This document shows positions 47,240 through 55,536 of a stretch of DNA of 64,000 bases, piece after piece. Position 1 is the first letter of the stretch, and each line of letters begins with the position of its first letter. The notes under the pieces are model-generated. The model made no database searches. It saw only the letters and a program-made list of their open reading frames with translations, and was not told the origin of the DNA. The stretch is taken from contig JADJPR010000022.1 in NCBI GenBank assembly GCA_016713135.1, positions 186,001-250,000 on the forward strand, given 5' to 3'. The DNA comes from Rhodanobacteraceae bacterium. Its GTDB lineage: Bacteria; Pseudomonadota; Gammaproteobacteria; Xanthomonadales; SZUA-5. The translations under genes were made by a program, and so were the position numbers.

Positions 47240-47551
47240 CTACTCGAATCCGTTCGCGAACAGGGGATCTGGCAGGGCGCCCGCGGCCGCGCGATGGAAT
47301 CCTCCGCGCAGCTCGTAGCTCGCGCTGGCCGCCGGCGGCGCGGCGTCCGGCTGGCCGATGGTTCCCTCGATTGTGTAGCCGGCGCTGCGCGCACGGGCTG
47401 CGCCGCCGTCGATGGACTGCCGCGGTATCTGGTAGCTGGCGCTGGAGGACTGGGCAATCGCCTGCGCCTGGCCAAGCATCGCTGTCAGGGCGATCGATGC
47501 CGCGACCATCGCCAACGCCATACCGGCGCGGAACAGACTGGCAAGGGTCAT
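47240..47551 (-). CDS. Small secreted protein with C-terminal GFE motif
   Basis: This 103-residue protein has a signal peptide (LFRAGMALAMVAASIALTA, cleaved near AQAIAQ), then SYQIPRQSIDGGAARARSAGY and TIEGTIGQPDAAPPAASASYELRGGF, ending LPDPLFANGFE. It lies 68 bases upstream of the YadA/S74 gene on the same strand, and both probably form one unit. The short SYxI...GTIGQ...GGF layout looks like a conserved accessory of secreted repeat proteins, but I know no function. The ATG at 47551 gives a proper signal peptide; the frame is open further upstream. Confidence 0.7.
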   Translation of the reverse strand: MTLASLFRAGMALAMVAASIALTAMLGQAQAIAQSSSASYQIPRQSIDGGAARARSAGYTIEGTIGQPDAAPPAASASYELRGGFHRAAAGALPDPLFANGFE

Positions 47552-47759
47552 GGCAGGGTCCGTGTGTGGTTGACTCCTGCGATCCCTACCGGGCGCGGCG
47601 ACCTCGATTACAGGCGCTTCGGGAGACCGCACTGGAGCGCGTCGCGTGGCGCCTGAGTCCGACAAGCCGCAGCGCCTCGGGAGTCCGCAGCGCCGAGAGG
47701 TCGGTCACGAGCAGTCCCTCCGGCCTTGCGACACCGAAGTCGACCTGACTGCTTACGGC

Positions 47760-48050
47760 TGGCCGGTAGCGTGACGCCGGAATCGGGTCTCGCGACGCCG
47801 GAATCTGGTCTCGCGACAGCGAAATCTGGTCTCGCGACGCCGGAGTTTGGTTTCGCGACGCCGCGTCGGTCGTCTCGCGAACCGACTTGCGAGTCTCGTG
47901 AGACCTTGTCGGCGGTCTCGCGAAACCGGATTCGACTTTCAGCAGTGGCGTCGCGATGTGTCGCGAAAGCGGTTTTCCGGGTCGCGAGAACCGGTCGAAG
48001 GTCTCGCGAAACTCGAATCCGCTGTCCGCAATCGCACCCGCGCATCTTGC
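47760..48050. repeat. Dispersed TCTCGCGA element, copy 2, with tandem GGTCTCGCGACGCCGGAAT words
   Basis: Four words of the type GGTCTCGCGACGCCGGAATC in about 21-bp steps (47770-47850) lead into the conserved block shared with 37429-37565 (GACTTGCGAGTCTCGTGAGA, GGTCTCGCGAAACCGGATTC, TCAGCAGTGGCGTCGCG). Further TCGCGA words continue to about 48020. The whole 47552-48266 gap holds no gene that I can support. Confidence 0.8.
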
Positions 48051-48266
48051 GAAGGTGCCAACAGGCATCGCGAAACTCCGCGCAAACATGGCGCGCAGCG
48101 ATGGCCGCCAGGTTTGACGAGGAATCGATGATGACTCCCACCGAGCGTGTCTACCTCCTGCTCGGACCGCTGAGCAGCCACCCGTGCAGCCGCAACCGGC
48201 AGGCTGTTCGCGCGCGTCGTAAACGCGCAGCCGATCCTGCGCCTGCATGCGCCGGCTCCTAAACTC

Positions 48267-48358
48267 TGATGAGCGCGTCCAAAATCTGCAGATTTGCGCG
48301 TGTCCTCGGATCCCCGCGCTTCGCCGCGTGTCCTCGCTTCCCCGTGTCCTCGCTTCCC
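48267..48358. repeat. Head-plus-word element, copy 3
   Basis: GATGAGCGCGTCCAAAATCT then GCAGATTTGCG is followed by CGTGTCCTCGGATCC, CGCGTGTCCTCGCTTCC and CGTGTCCTCGCTTCC. It abuts the TAG stop (48360-48362) of the minus-strand barrel gene and may act in ending its transcript. Confidence 0.85.
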
Positions 48359-48359
48359 C

Positions 48360-50597
48360 CTACACCTCGACGCGATAGCTCAGCTTGATGAGGAACTGCT
48401 GGTCGTCGTCGATGCCGAGCGCATCGTTGAACAGCGTGCCCACGCTGTCGAGGCGCTGGTCGAAATTCAGGCCGCCGCGGCTGTAGACCAGGTAGAGGTC
48501 GGACAGTGGCGCCAGCCCGTAGCGGTAGCGGATCTGGAAACCGAGATTGCTCAGGGAAAAATCGCGGTCGAGAGTGTCTGCCGGGCGCGCCACGCGATCG
48601 GCGCCGACCAGATAGCTCTCACGCGCGCGGGCACGAAGCGCAATGGTTTCGAGCTTGATCCGCAGTTCGCTGCGCTCGGAAATGATCCAGTTGAGATCGG
48701 CATTGAAACTGAGCTGGCGTGCCTCGAAGCTGGCGACACGCTGGCCCCCGCGCCAGAGCAGCCAGTCTGGTGAATGCCGCCATTGCACGAATGGCGACAG
48801 CGACAGCGTGTCGCTGAAGAAATAGGTCGGGAAAAAACTCAATGCAACGGCGCTGTGCTGCATGCCGTCGAGCCCTTCGTTCTGGGCGCTCGCGCTGTAG
48901 CCGACAGCCCAGTTGCCTTTGCGCGGTCGATAGCGCTCGGCGTAGGCGATGTAGCGCTGTGGCAGGCGCACCACGCCGTTGCCACGCAGGATCAAGTCCT
49001 CGTTGGTCGGGCTGAGCCAGGTCACCTCGTGGTAGAAGCTGCTGCCATCGTTGAAGGTCTGGTAGCGGTACCACGCTGCCGCGTCGAACAGTTTCATGCC
49101 ATCGGTGTTGCGGCGCGTGCTGGTCGCGAAGCGGTTGTCGACCGAGGTGGTACTCGAACCTTCCGCGAACTCGGTGGTACGCACGCCGAACTCGTAGCGC
49201 AGGTAGTCAAGATCGTCGCGGTCGAGGTAGCCGAAGTCGTTGAGGTCCAGACCGTCGTCCATGTGCAGGACATAGATCTGCTGGCGATAGCGGTCGGAGA
49301 ATCGCTGGTCGAAACGCGACTGCGCGCCAAACGCGCTATCGCGCAGACCATCCTGATCGATGTCCGAGCCGACGACCGTGGTCGCCAGCGACAGCGACTC
49401 GCCGCGGGTCCAGCGATGATCGATGGCACCGGTGCGCGCGCGGCGATCGAACAACGGTCGGTCCACGTCGGTGAGCATGAAACCGAGATCATGTGCGCCA
49501 AGGTCTGCGACCGTGCGCGCGGCCAGAAAGCTGCGGCCGGCTTCATCGGTTTCGTCAGCGGCAAACACGCCGTACTGCCAGCGGTCGACGCTGCCATTCA
49601 ACTTGACCGCCGCGCCGACATCCCCGGCGCCGCTGCCATCGTCAGCCGGTCCGCCGACGCGCCGCGTATACAGCAGCCGCGAGTTGGAGATGCCGAAGGG
49701 CAGATCGAACAGACTCTGGTTTTCGGTGAAGAATGGTCGTCGATCGCTGAAGAAGGTCTCCACTGCGCCGAAATTCACCACCAGCTGATCGCTTTCGACC
49801 TGGCCGAAGTCCGGGTTGATCGTTGCCGAGAGCTGCAACGCGTTGTTCGGTTTCCAGAACACATCCAGGCCGGCATCGCTGTCGCTGTGGCCCTGGGCGA
49901 TATCGCGCAGGCCCACCAGATAAGGCGTGAATGCCAACAGTTTCTGGCTGAAGGCGGCCACTTCGAGCGGGGCGAGCGCCGAGAGAAAGCGCGGCTCGCT
50001 CAGGTGCACCGGCGGCCAGGCGACGCGCTCGCCGGTGCTGCCGACCACGCGCGAAATGGCGATGCCGAGTTGACGCTTGCCATCGACCGGCGGTGGCATC
50101 GGCGCCAGATGCCACGGCAGCAGGAATTCGGCCGACCAGCCGTCGGCGCGCTCGCTGACCGCGTGCCGCCAGTTGCCGTTCCAGTCGGTCGAATACTGGT
50201 TCTCGTTGACCACCGTGCCATCGAGCACGCTGCCGCCCAGTGTCACGGTGAACGCCAGCGCGCTGCGGCCGGCGCCCTCGTAGTCGACACTCACCGAGAC
50301 CCGGTCAACCGGGCCCGACTGATCACGCGCGCTCTGGTCGCGGGTGCGTGCGATCTCCGGCGGCTGCAGGCAATCGACGGCCACCGCAAGGCCGTGCTCG
50401 GTCGCCTTGATCCACGCGCGCGTGGCGTACGGCAGCGGCTGCCGCGTGCGCGGCTCGATCAACAGAAATTCGCTGACTTCGCGCGCATCGGCCCACTCGC
50501 CCGAGGCGATCTGACCATCGATGACGGGGACGCTCTGCGCGTTGGCGGTCAGCGCCGTCAGCGACAGATTGAGACCAAGAATCAGGGCAGCGCGCAT
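48360..50597 (-). CDS. Secreted CBM9-like domain plus DUF5916-type beta-barrel protein
   Basis: This 745-residue protein has a signal peptide (MRAALILGLNLSLTALTANA) and then a carbohydrate-binding family 9-like sandwich (VIDGQIASGEWADAREVSEF, RAWIKATEHGLAVAVDC, WSAEFLLPWHLAPMPP). A long barrel-like domain follows, with the DUF5916 hallmark INPDFGQVESDQLVVN and FFSDRRPFFTENQSLFD, many aromatic beta strands and the end LIKLSYRVEV. Such proteins sit in the outer membrane; their substrate is unknown. ATG 50597 is selected for the signal peptide; the frame is open to 50690. An AraC regulator gene lies upstream. Confidence 0.85.
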   Translation of the reverse strand: MRAALILGLNLSLTALTANAQSVPVIDGQIASGEWADAREVSEFLLIEPRTRQPLPYATRAWIKATEHGLAVAVDCLQPPEIARTRDQSARDQSGPVDRVSVSVDYEGAGRSALAFTVTLGGSVLDGTVVNENQYSTDWNGNWRHAVSERADGWSAEFLLPWHLAPMPPPVDGKRQLGIAISRVVGSTGERVAWPPVHLSEPRFLSALAPLEVAAFSQKLLAFTPYLVGLRDIAQGHSDSDAGLDVFWKPNNALQLSATINPDFGQVESDQLVVNFGAVETFFSDRRPFFTENQSLFDLPFGISNSRLLYTRRVGGPADDGSGAGDVGAAVKLNGSVDRWQYGVFAADETDEAGRSFLAARTVADLGAHDLGFMLTDVDRPLFDRRARTGAIDHRWTRGESLSLATTVVGSDIDQDGLRDSAFGAQSRFDQRFSDRYRQQIYVLHMDDGLDLNDFGYLDRDDLDYLRYEFGVRTTEFAEGSSTTSVDNRFATSTRRNTDGMKLFDAAAWYRYQTFNDGSSFYHEVTWLSPTNEDLILRGNGVVRLPQRYIAYAERYRPRKGNWAVGYSASAQNEGLDGMQHSAVALSFFPTYFFSDTLSLSPFVQWRHSPDWLLWRGGQRVASFEARQLSFNADLNWIISERSELRIKLETIALRARARESYLVGADRVARPADTLDRDFSLSNLGFQIRYRYGLAPLSDLYLVYSRGGLNFDQRLDSVGTLFNDALGIDDDQQFLIKLSYRVEV

Positions 50598-50835
50598 GGG
50601 ATCGAATGGCCAGGGACGACCCGTGCAATGCTGGCGTGCTCGTGCGTCAACGCCTGGAACTTGCGGTCGTCGATTGGAACGGTTCGGCATCGGTCACAGG
50701 TCATGAGCTTGCAGCCATGGCCGGGGACTTGTGCATCCCGTCCGCGCCGACGGGCGACCCGATGTGCGCCGCGACGTGGCTCCCGGAAGGCGCCGCGCCC
50801 TGCCGAAGCCAATGCGGCCATGGCCGACCAACCGG

Positions 50836-51660
50836 CTAAAGCGTCGCTCCTTTGCGGCGCTGGCGATAGTGACCGGGTGTCTCGCCCATATGGCGTTTGA
50901 ACATCCGCGAGAAATGGCTGTGGTCGGCGAAACCGAGCTCGTCGGCGATCAGGCCGAGTGGCCGGTCGCTGTCGATCAGCGCGCTGCACGCGGCGCGCAT
51001 GCGCAGCCCGATGAGGTGATCGGCCAGGGTTTGCCCGTAATGCCGGCGAAACAACTGAGAGAGCGCACGTGTCGAGACGCCGATCGTTTGCGCGAGTGCG
51101 CCGATCTGGGAGGGTTGCGTCGGGTTCGCCGCAAGGTGCTCCTGCAGCTTGCGCAGCCTTTCCGGGATCTGCACGGGCGCCTGCTCGCCAGCCCGCAGCA
51201 GTTGCACCAGCGCTTCGCTGGCGAGCACTTCGAATGCCAGTGGCGACAGACTGTCGGCTTGCCGCAACTCGGCGCGGAAACGCTCGCTGAGCACGCGCGT
51301 GGCGTCGTCGAGCAACGGTGGTACATCGCGTATGACCTGCCAGCGCTGCGGCAACCGCATCAGGAACTCGGCACCGAATTCGAGGTGCACCACGCGTGCA
51401 CAGCGACCGCGAATGCCGATCGCATGGGGCATCTCGGCGGGTAACAGGCTGATGCTGCCCGTGCGCAGCTCGAAAGTAGCCTCCGCGCGCGTCTCCAGCA
51501 ACGTTCCATCGAGGACGATGTTGATGCAATGCCCCGGGTGGGTGTGGGCGTGCAGTCGGTCTGCGCCATCAGGCTGATACACCTCCAGCGTCAAGCCGCC
51601 TGGGAGGCGCCAGGATTGCTGGGGAATCGCGAAGCGACGCGGGACACGCGGTGTTGGCAT
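50836..51660 (-). CDS. AraC-family transcriptional regulator
   Basis: This 274-residue protein has an N-terminal cupin sensor (HAHTHPGHCINIVLDGTLLE, SISLLPAEMPHAIGIRG) and a C-terminal pair of helix-turn-helix motifs (IGALAQTIGVSTRALSQLFR and GLIADELGFADHSHFSRMFK, then ETPGHYR). It lies upstream of the CBM9/barrel gene on the same strand with a 238-bp gap, so that gene is a plausible target. ATG 51660 (MPTPRVPRRF) is preferred over the in-frame ATG 51720. The 51661-52100 gap upstream contains a large inverted repeat. Confidence 0.9.
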   Translation of the reverse strand: MPTPRVPRRFAIPQQSWRLPGGLTLEVYQPDGADRLHAHTHPGHCINIVLDGTLLETRAEATFELRTGSISLLPAEMPHAIGIRGRCARVVHLEFGAEFLMRLPQRWQVIRDVPPLLDDATRVLSERFRAELRQADSLSPLAFEVLASEALVQLLRAGEQAPVQIPERLRKLQEHLAANPTQPSQIGALAQTIGVSTRALSQLFRRHYGQTLADHLIGLRMRAACSALIDSDRPLGLIADELGFADHSHFSRMFKRHMGETPGHYRQRRKGATL

Positions 51661-51902
51661 GGTCTTGCGAGGGCGGTCGGGGACCGCGGTGCTTTCAAGG
51701 ATGACAACATGAGCCTGCATTGCAGGGCAGTCGAGTGGCAGAAGCCATGGCTCGGCCGGTGGCGCTCTTGGCGGGCGGCCGTCGCGGCCGCCGCTTCTGC
51801 ATCGTGCCTGCCACAGCCAGGGCGGCCGCCGGGGACGGCGGCCCTCCAAGAGCCTGATGCGACGCTCCTGGAGGCAAAAGCGAGGACAAGCATCGACCTG
51901 AA

Positions 51903-52056
51903 TCGTACCAATCCTCATCGCGGGAGCGCACCAAGAGCAACAGCGTTTGGACAAGGTCCAAACCCACGCACTGCAAGCTCGCGGCATCTGTGGGTTCGGA
52001 CCTTGTCCGAACGCTTTTCGCATCGCCGGTCCATCGGCGATGAGGATTGGTACGAA
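51903..52056. repeat. Large imperfect inverted repeat, possible MITE-like element
   Basis: The ends GTACCAATCCTCATCG (about 51906) and CGATGAGGATTGGTAC (about 52037) are exact complements. Inside, GTTTGGACAAGGTCCAAAC and GTTCGGACCTTGTCCGAAC face each other, flanked by CCCAC/GTGGG. The whole could fold into one long hairpin. A second smaller palindromic stretch (GGGCGGCCGTCGCGGCCGCC) lies at about 51772. No gene is in this gap. Confidence 0.7.
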
Positions 52057-52100
52057 TCGGGAGCATCGATGTTACAGCCAACGCGCGCCGCGGGAGGTAC

Positions 52101-54008
52101 TCAAGGCAAGGGCAGTCGGGACTGAGACTCGAAGCCGTCCGCGAGCAAGGCGTCTGAGGGCGACACCTCAAGGCGCACCTGGCTCGCGCCGGTATCGATG
52201 ACGACCTGGTAGTCGAAGCCGGCTGGCGCAGCTGCCAGCGCGAGCCCTGCATCCACCAAGGTGCCATCGTAGTCGACCAGGAGGTAGCTGCCGGCATCGA
52301 ATCCGCCGGCCGATTCGACGACAAGTTCGCCGTCCAGGCGCAGGTCGCCGGCAACGTCGATGCGGTCGCTGCTACTGCCCAGGTGCAACAGCAACTGGCT
52401 GCTGCTTGCCAGTTCCAGGCCCGAGTCGACCTGCAGCGCGGCCGTGCCACCGGCGTCGCCGCGCGGGTCGATCGCGCCGGGCCAGATCAGCGGGGCGCCC
52501 GACGCATGCTGGCGGACGACGCCGTCGCCGGACAACTGCGAAGACGCCGACACAGCGGTTGTGATGCCCAGCCGCAGGGTACTGGCGGAATCGATCTCGA
52601 AGGCGAACGGCCCGCCGATGATCTCGGCGAAACGGACCTGGCTCGATGTCAGCACGATGCGCGCCCGCGCCGTCGGGCCCGCGCTTCGCCGCGGCCCCGC
52701 GAAGGCCGTGGCCTTGACCAGAACGGCGACGTCGGAGAAGTTGTTGAACATGATCGAGTCCTGCTCGATCGCTTCGAAGGTCCACGGCGGCTCGGGAGGC
52801 AGGGGGCCGGTCGAATCGACCACAACCTGCCCGTTGAGTTCGAGCGATGCGCCTGACTGCAGGTTGATCGCTCCGTTGGTTCCCATGAAGATCGAACTGC
52901 CGTTGGCCACCGTGGCCGCGCCGGCGATGTCGATCGTTGCGTTCACGATGTTGCTGCCGGAAACGTCGAGCATGCTGCTGGTCGGAAAGAAGAAGCGGCC
53001 GTTGCCCTCCAGTTGCGTGTTGACCATCGCCAGTTCGAGCGATTCGAACTCTGCCTGGGCCTGTGCATCGACCCGGCTGTTGCTGATCTCGCCGCTGGTG
53101 ATGACCACGTCCCGATCGAAGCGCAGGTTGCCGCCGGTCACTTCGAGGACGCCGATCTGCTGCAGCGCCGAGGTCGCTGGCACGTTCAGTGTGCCCGACC
53201 CGGCCTTGCGCAGGTGCAAGACCGGAGCAAGCAGCGATTCCGGCCTGAATACGTGGGTTTCGGTGCCGCCGAACTCGAGCATCGTGTCGGCGGCAACGGT
53301 CCAGTCTCCGGAATGGACGCCGCCACCATTGAAACGGGTCGGATGGTCGATTCGAACCATCGAGCCGGCTTCGCTGTCGAACATCCAGGCGATGTCATTC
53401 GCTGCGGCCATGGCGCCAGGAAGCGCATGGAACTGGCTGCCCGCTTCGTTGCGCACCAGCCCTGTCAGCGTCATCGAGAACCCTGGCGCGTATTCGATTT
53501 CGCCCCCCGCGAGATTGAGTATCCGGCCAGCGCTGGTGCCGGCCAGTGCGCCCTCGTCGAGTTGCAGCATGCCTTCGACTGCGAGGTCCTGGCGCAGGAT
53601 CTTGGTGCTGCTGGTGGCGAGCATTCCGGTAGCGCCGTCGAGGATGCGCAGGCGACCAAACCCAGCCGGGCCGACCGCGCCTCGCTGCCAGAGGAACTGG
53701 TCGGCGATGCCGATGTCGCGCGTTGCGTTGCCAAGGATCGGCGTGCCGCCGCCGTCGCCGCGCAGGGTCAGGCGATCGATCGTCGTGGTCAGGTCGTTGG
53801 CGACACTGATGTTCTCTTCGATCAGGACGTGCCAGACATTGCCGGCACCGGGCATGCCGTTGACGGGCACCTGCGCGCCCGACCAGGTGGCTGGGTTCGA
53901 CCAGCTCCCGGACTGGACCGCGCTGGCCGAGAGGGTTCCGGCCGGGGTTTCCGCCGCTGCAATCGCGGTGACGAACAATGCACCAAGTCGAGACAGCAAA
54001 TTCGGCAT
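52101..54008 (-). CDS. Secreted beta-helix-like passenger protein with GFE motif
   Basis: This 635-residue protein starts at ATG 54008, which has GGAGG upstream. The signal peptide (MPNLLSRLGALFVTAIAAAE) is followed by WSNPATWSGAQVPVNG, typical of G8/passenger-like beta-rich domains, and long regions of short strands (LNLAGGEIEYAPGFSMTLTG, LEVTGGNLRFDRDVVITSG) like autotransporter passengers. No C-terminal barrel is present; the end is SDALLADGFESQSRLPLP, containing the GFE motif. Its 5' end and upstream region are duplicated at 57524-57850. Confidence 0.8.
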   Translation of the reverse strand: MPNLLSRLGALFVTAIAAAETPAGTLSASAVQSGSWSNPATWSGAQVPVNGMPGAGNVWHVLIEENISVANDLTTTIDRLTLRGDGGGTPILGNATRDIGIADQFLWQRGAVGPAGFGRLRILDGATGMLATSSTKILRQDLAVEGMLQLDEGALAGTSAGRILNLAGGEIEYAPGFSMTLTGLVRNEAGSQFHALPGAMAAANDIAWMFDSEAGSMVRIDHPTRFNGGGVHSGDWTVAADTMLEFGGTETHVFRPESLLAPVLHLRKAGSGTLNVPATSALQQIGVLEVTGGNLRFDRDVVITSGEISNSRVDAQAQAEFESLELAMVNTQLEGNGRFFFPTSSMLDVSGSNIVNATIDIAGAATVANGSSIFMGTNGAINLQSGASLELNGQVVVDSTGPLPPEPPWTFEAIEQDSIMFNNFSDVAVLVKATAFAGPRRSAGPTARARIVLTSSQVRFAEIIGGPFAFEIDSASTLRLGITTAVSASSQLSGDGVVRQHASGAPLIWPGAIDPRGDAGGTAALQVDSGLELASSSQLLLHLGSSSDRIDVAGDLRLDGELVVESAGGFDAGSYLLVDYDGTLVDAGLALAAAPAGFDYQVVIDTGASQVRLEVSPSDALLADGFESQSRLPLP

Positions 54009-54159
54009 TGCTACCTCCAGCTGCCAAATCGGGATTGGGCCGGCCGTTGCAGAGAATACGCCGTGCAGGCTGCAGGCGTGAATCTGGAGCGGGCTTCGAT
54101 GGCGTTGCGACCATGGACGGCGCGCCATTGGGCACGGCGTCGACCTGACTCGACATCGG

Positions 54160-54245
54160 CGACCGGTCTCGCAAGGCCGGAATCGGGATTCGCGAGGCCG
54201 CGTCCATCGTCCAGGCAACCGACTTTCGAATCGCGAGAGACCTGG
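54160..54245. repeat. Dispersed TCTCGCGA element, copy 3 (short)
   Basis: CCGGTCTCGCAAGGCCGGAA, ATTCGCGAGGCCGCGTCC and ACCGACTTTCGAATCGCGAG align with parts of the elements at 37429 and 47760, without the SCAGCAGTGGCG half. Confidence 0.6.
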
Positions 54246-54318
54246 TGAGAGTTCCGGTTGCCCCTGCCGGCGTGCTTATTCGCGCGTCGAACTGTTGCGG
54301 ACCGGTGCCTCTTTTTGT

Positions 54319-54466
54319 CCGCAAAGGACGCAAAGGACGCCAAGAAGGCAAGAGCGTCTTGGGTTGCGCAGAGTCGCCATGCACCCGCATCCGCCTATGG
54401 ATTTGGCTCTACTTTGCGTCCTTTGCGTCCTTTGCGTCCTTTGCGTCCTTTGCGTCCTTTGCGGAA
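54319..54466. repeat. TTTGCGTCC inverted word array, second locus
   Basis: CGCAAAGGACGCAAAGGACGC (about 54320-54346) is followed by five perfect 9-bp TTTGCGTCC-type words (about 54413-54462). The word is the same as at 20071-20178, but with more copies. Confidence 0.9.
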
Positions 54467-54582
54467 AATGTCTCGTATTTCAGAACTTTAAATCATGTTC
54501 GGTGAGAGTCCCGGTCGCCCCTGGCCGGTGCGCTTGTTCGCGCATCGAACCGTGACTCTCGCAAGCTCGCGGACTGTGTTTT

Positions 54583-54620
54583 GGGGGGAGGGGGGGGGGG
54601 GGGGGGAGAGAAAAAAAAAA
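54583..54620. repeat. Homopolymer tract: G6-A-G17 then A10
   Basis: Positions 54583-54588 are six G, 54590-54606 are seventeen G, and 54611-54620 are ten A. Such a run could fold as a G-quadruplex and is prone to length change or base-calling error. Confidence 0.9.
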
Positions 54621-54984
54621 GAAGATACAGCGCTGGGGTATCCCGGCGCGTCTTTGCGTCCCTTGTCCTTTGCTTACTCAACCAGGGGTCGTTTCGCACG
54701 GCTGAAAATGTTTGAAATTCAACACCTTGGCGCATGTTCGGTGAGAGTTCCGGTTGCCCCTGCCGGCGTGCTTGTCTCTTGCGAGTACAACTTGCGCGTG
54801 CTCCTGCCGAAATCGCCGACGACATTCGCCATCGGCGACGCTCTCTGGCATGCGCTGACCCATCCCGTTCGCGATACAGCTGGTCCCGCCTTCGCGTCGA
54901 CCCGTCACTTTTCCCTCGCAGCGCCAGCGCACGATGCCTACGGTGCCTGCCGCGGGCAATCCGCCCGCGCAAGGAGCATCTGAC

Positions 54985-55527
54985 ATGCAGTTTCGAATTG
55001 CGGCATTCGCCTTGGGCGTCGCCTTGACGTCGCTGTACGACTGTCCTGTTGCACGGGCGCACGCGGGATCCCGGGAGGCGCGCGCCGGATTTGCCGAACT
55101 CGAGCGCAACAAGGCGGTGGCGCGGCGCGTGTATGAGGAAGGACTGAGCCGGGGAGTGTTCGAGGTGCCGTACACGCAGGACTTCGTCGGCCACGGTGGC
55201 GACACGACCTTCCGCCATGCCGACGGCATCGCGGAGGCGAAGGGCTGGCGCCTTGCGTTTCCGGACCTTAACGTCAAGGTCGACCTGATCCTGGCGGAAG
55301 GGGACCTCGTCTCGGTGCGCTGGACTGCCCGCGGGACCAACACCGGGGCAGGCAACGGCATTCCGGCGACCGGCAAGCCGGTGAAGATCAGTGGCACCAC
55401 CGTGTTCCGCATGGCGGACGGCGCCATCGCCGAGGAGTGGACGTCGGGGGACTCGCTGGGTCTGCTGAAGCAACTGGGGCTGTTCCCCGCACCGGTGGCC
55501 GCGACCGGCGCTGCGCCAGCGCAGTAG
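54985..55527 (+). CDS. Secreted SnoaL-like ester cyclase
   Basis: This 180-residue protein has a signal peptide (MQFRIAAFALGVALTSLYD...ARAHA). An NTF2/SnoaL fold follows: ARRVYEEGLSRGVFEVPYTQ, FVGHGGDTTFRHADGIAEAK, VDLILAEGDLVSVRWTARGT and the conserved-looking GIPATGKPVKISGTTVFRM. AAGGAG precedes ATG 54985. It stops 9 bases before the sensor kinase gene, so the three genes to 57386 look like one operon; the protein could be the periplasmic partner of that pathway (inference). Confidence 0.85.
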   Translation: MQFRIAAFALGVALTSLYDCPVARAHAGSREARAGFAELERNKAVARRVYEEGLSRGVFEVPYTQDFVGHGGDTTFRHADGIAEAKGWRLAFPDLNVKVDLILAEGDLVSVRWTARGTNTGAGNGIPATGKPVKISGTTVFRMADGAIAEEWTSGDSLGLLKQLGLFPAPVAATGAAPAQ

Positions 55528-55536
55528 CATCCCGGC

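Larger units (their letters stand above)
54245..54775. repeat. Three dispersed GGTGAGAGTTCCGG copies
   Basis: GGTGAGAGTTCCGGTTGCCC begins at about 54245 and 54740, with a variant (GGTGAGAGTCCCGGTCGCCC) at about 54501. Each continues CTGCCGGCGTGCTT or similar; the last two are preceded by CATGTTC. They divide the 976-bp gap 54009-54984, which carries no supported gene. An open frame upstream of the next gene passes through this repeat region but is not gene-like. Confidence 0.75.

Noticed and set aside
48774..50900. 708-codon plus-strand frame opposite the CBM9/barrel gene
   Set aside because: Antisense shadow; the minus strand encodes a signal peptide, CBM9-like motifs and a barrel pattern.
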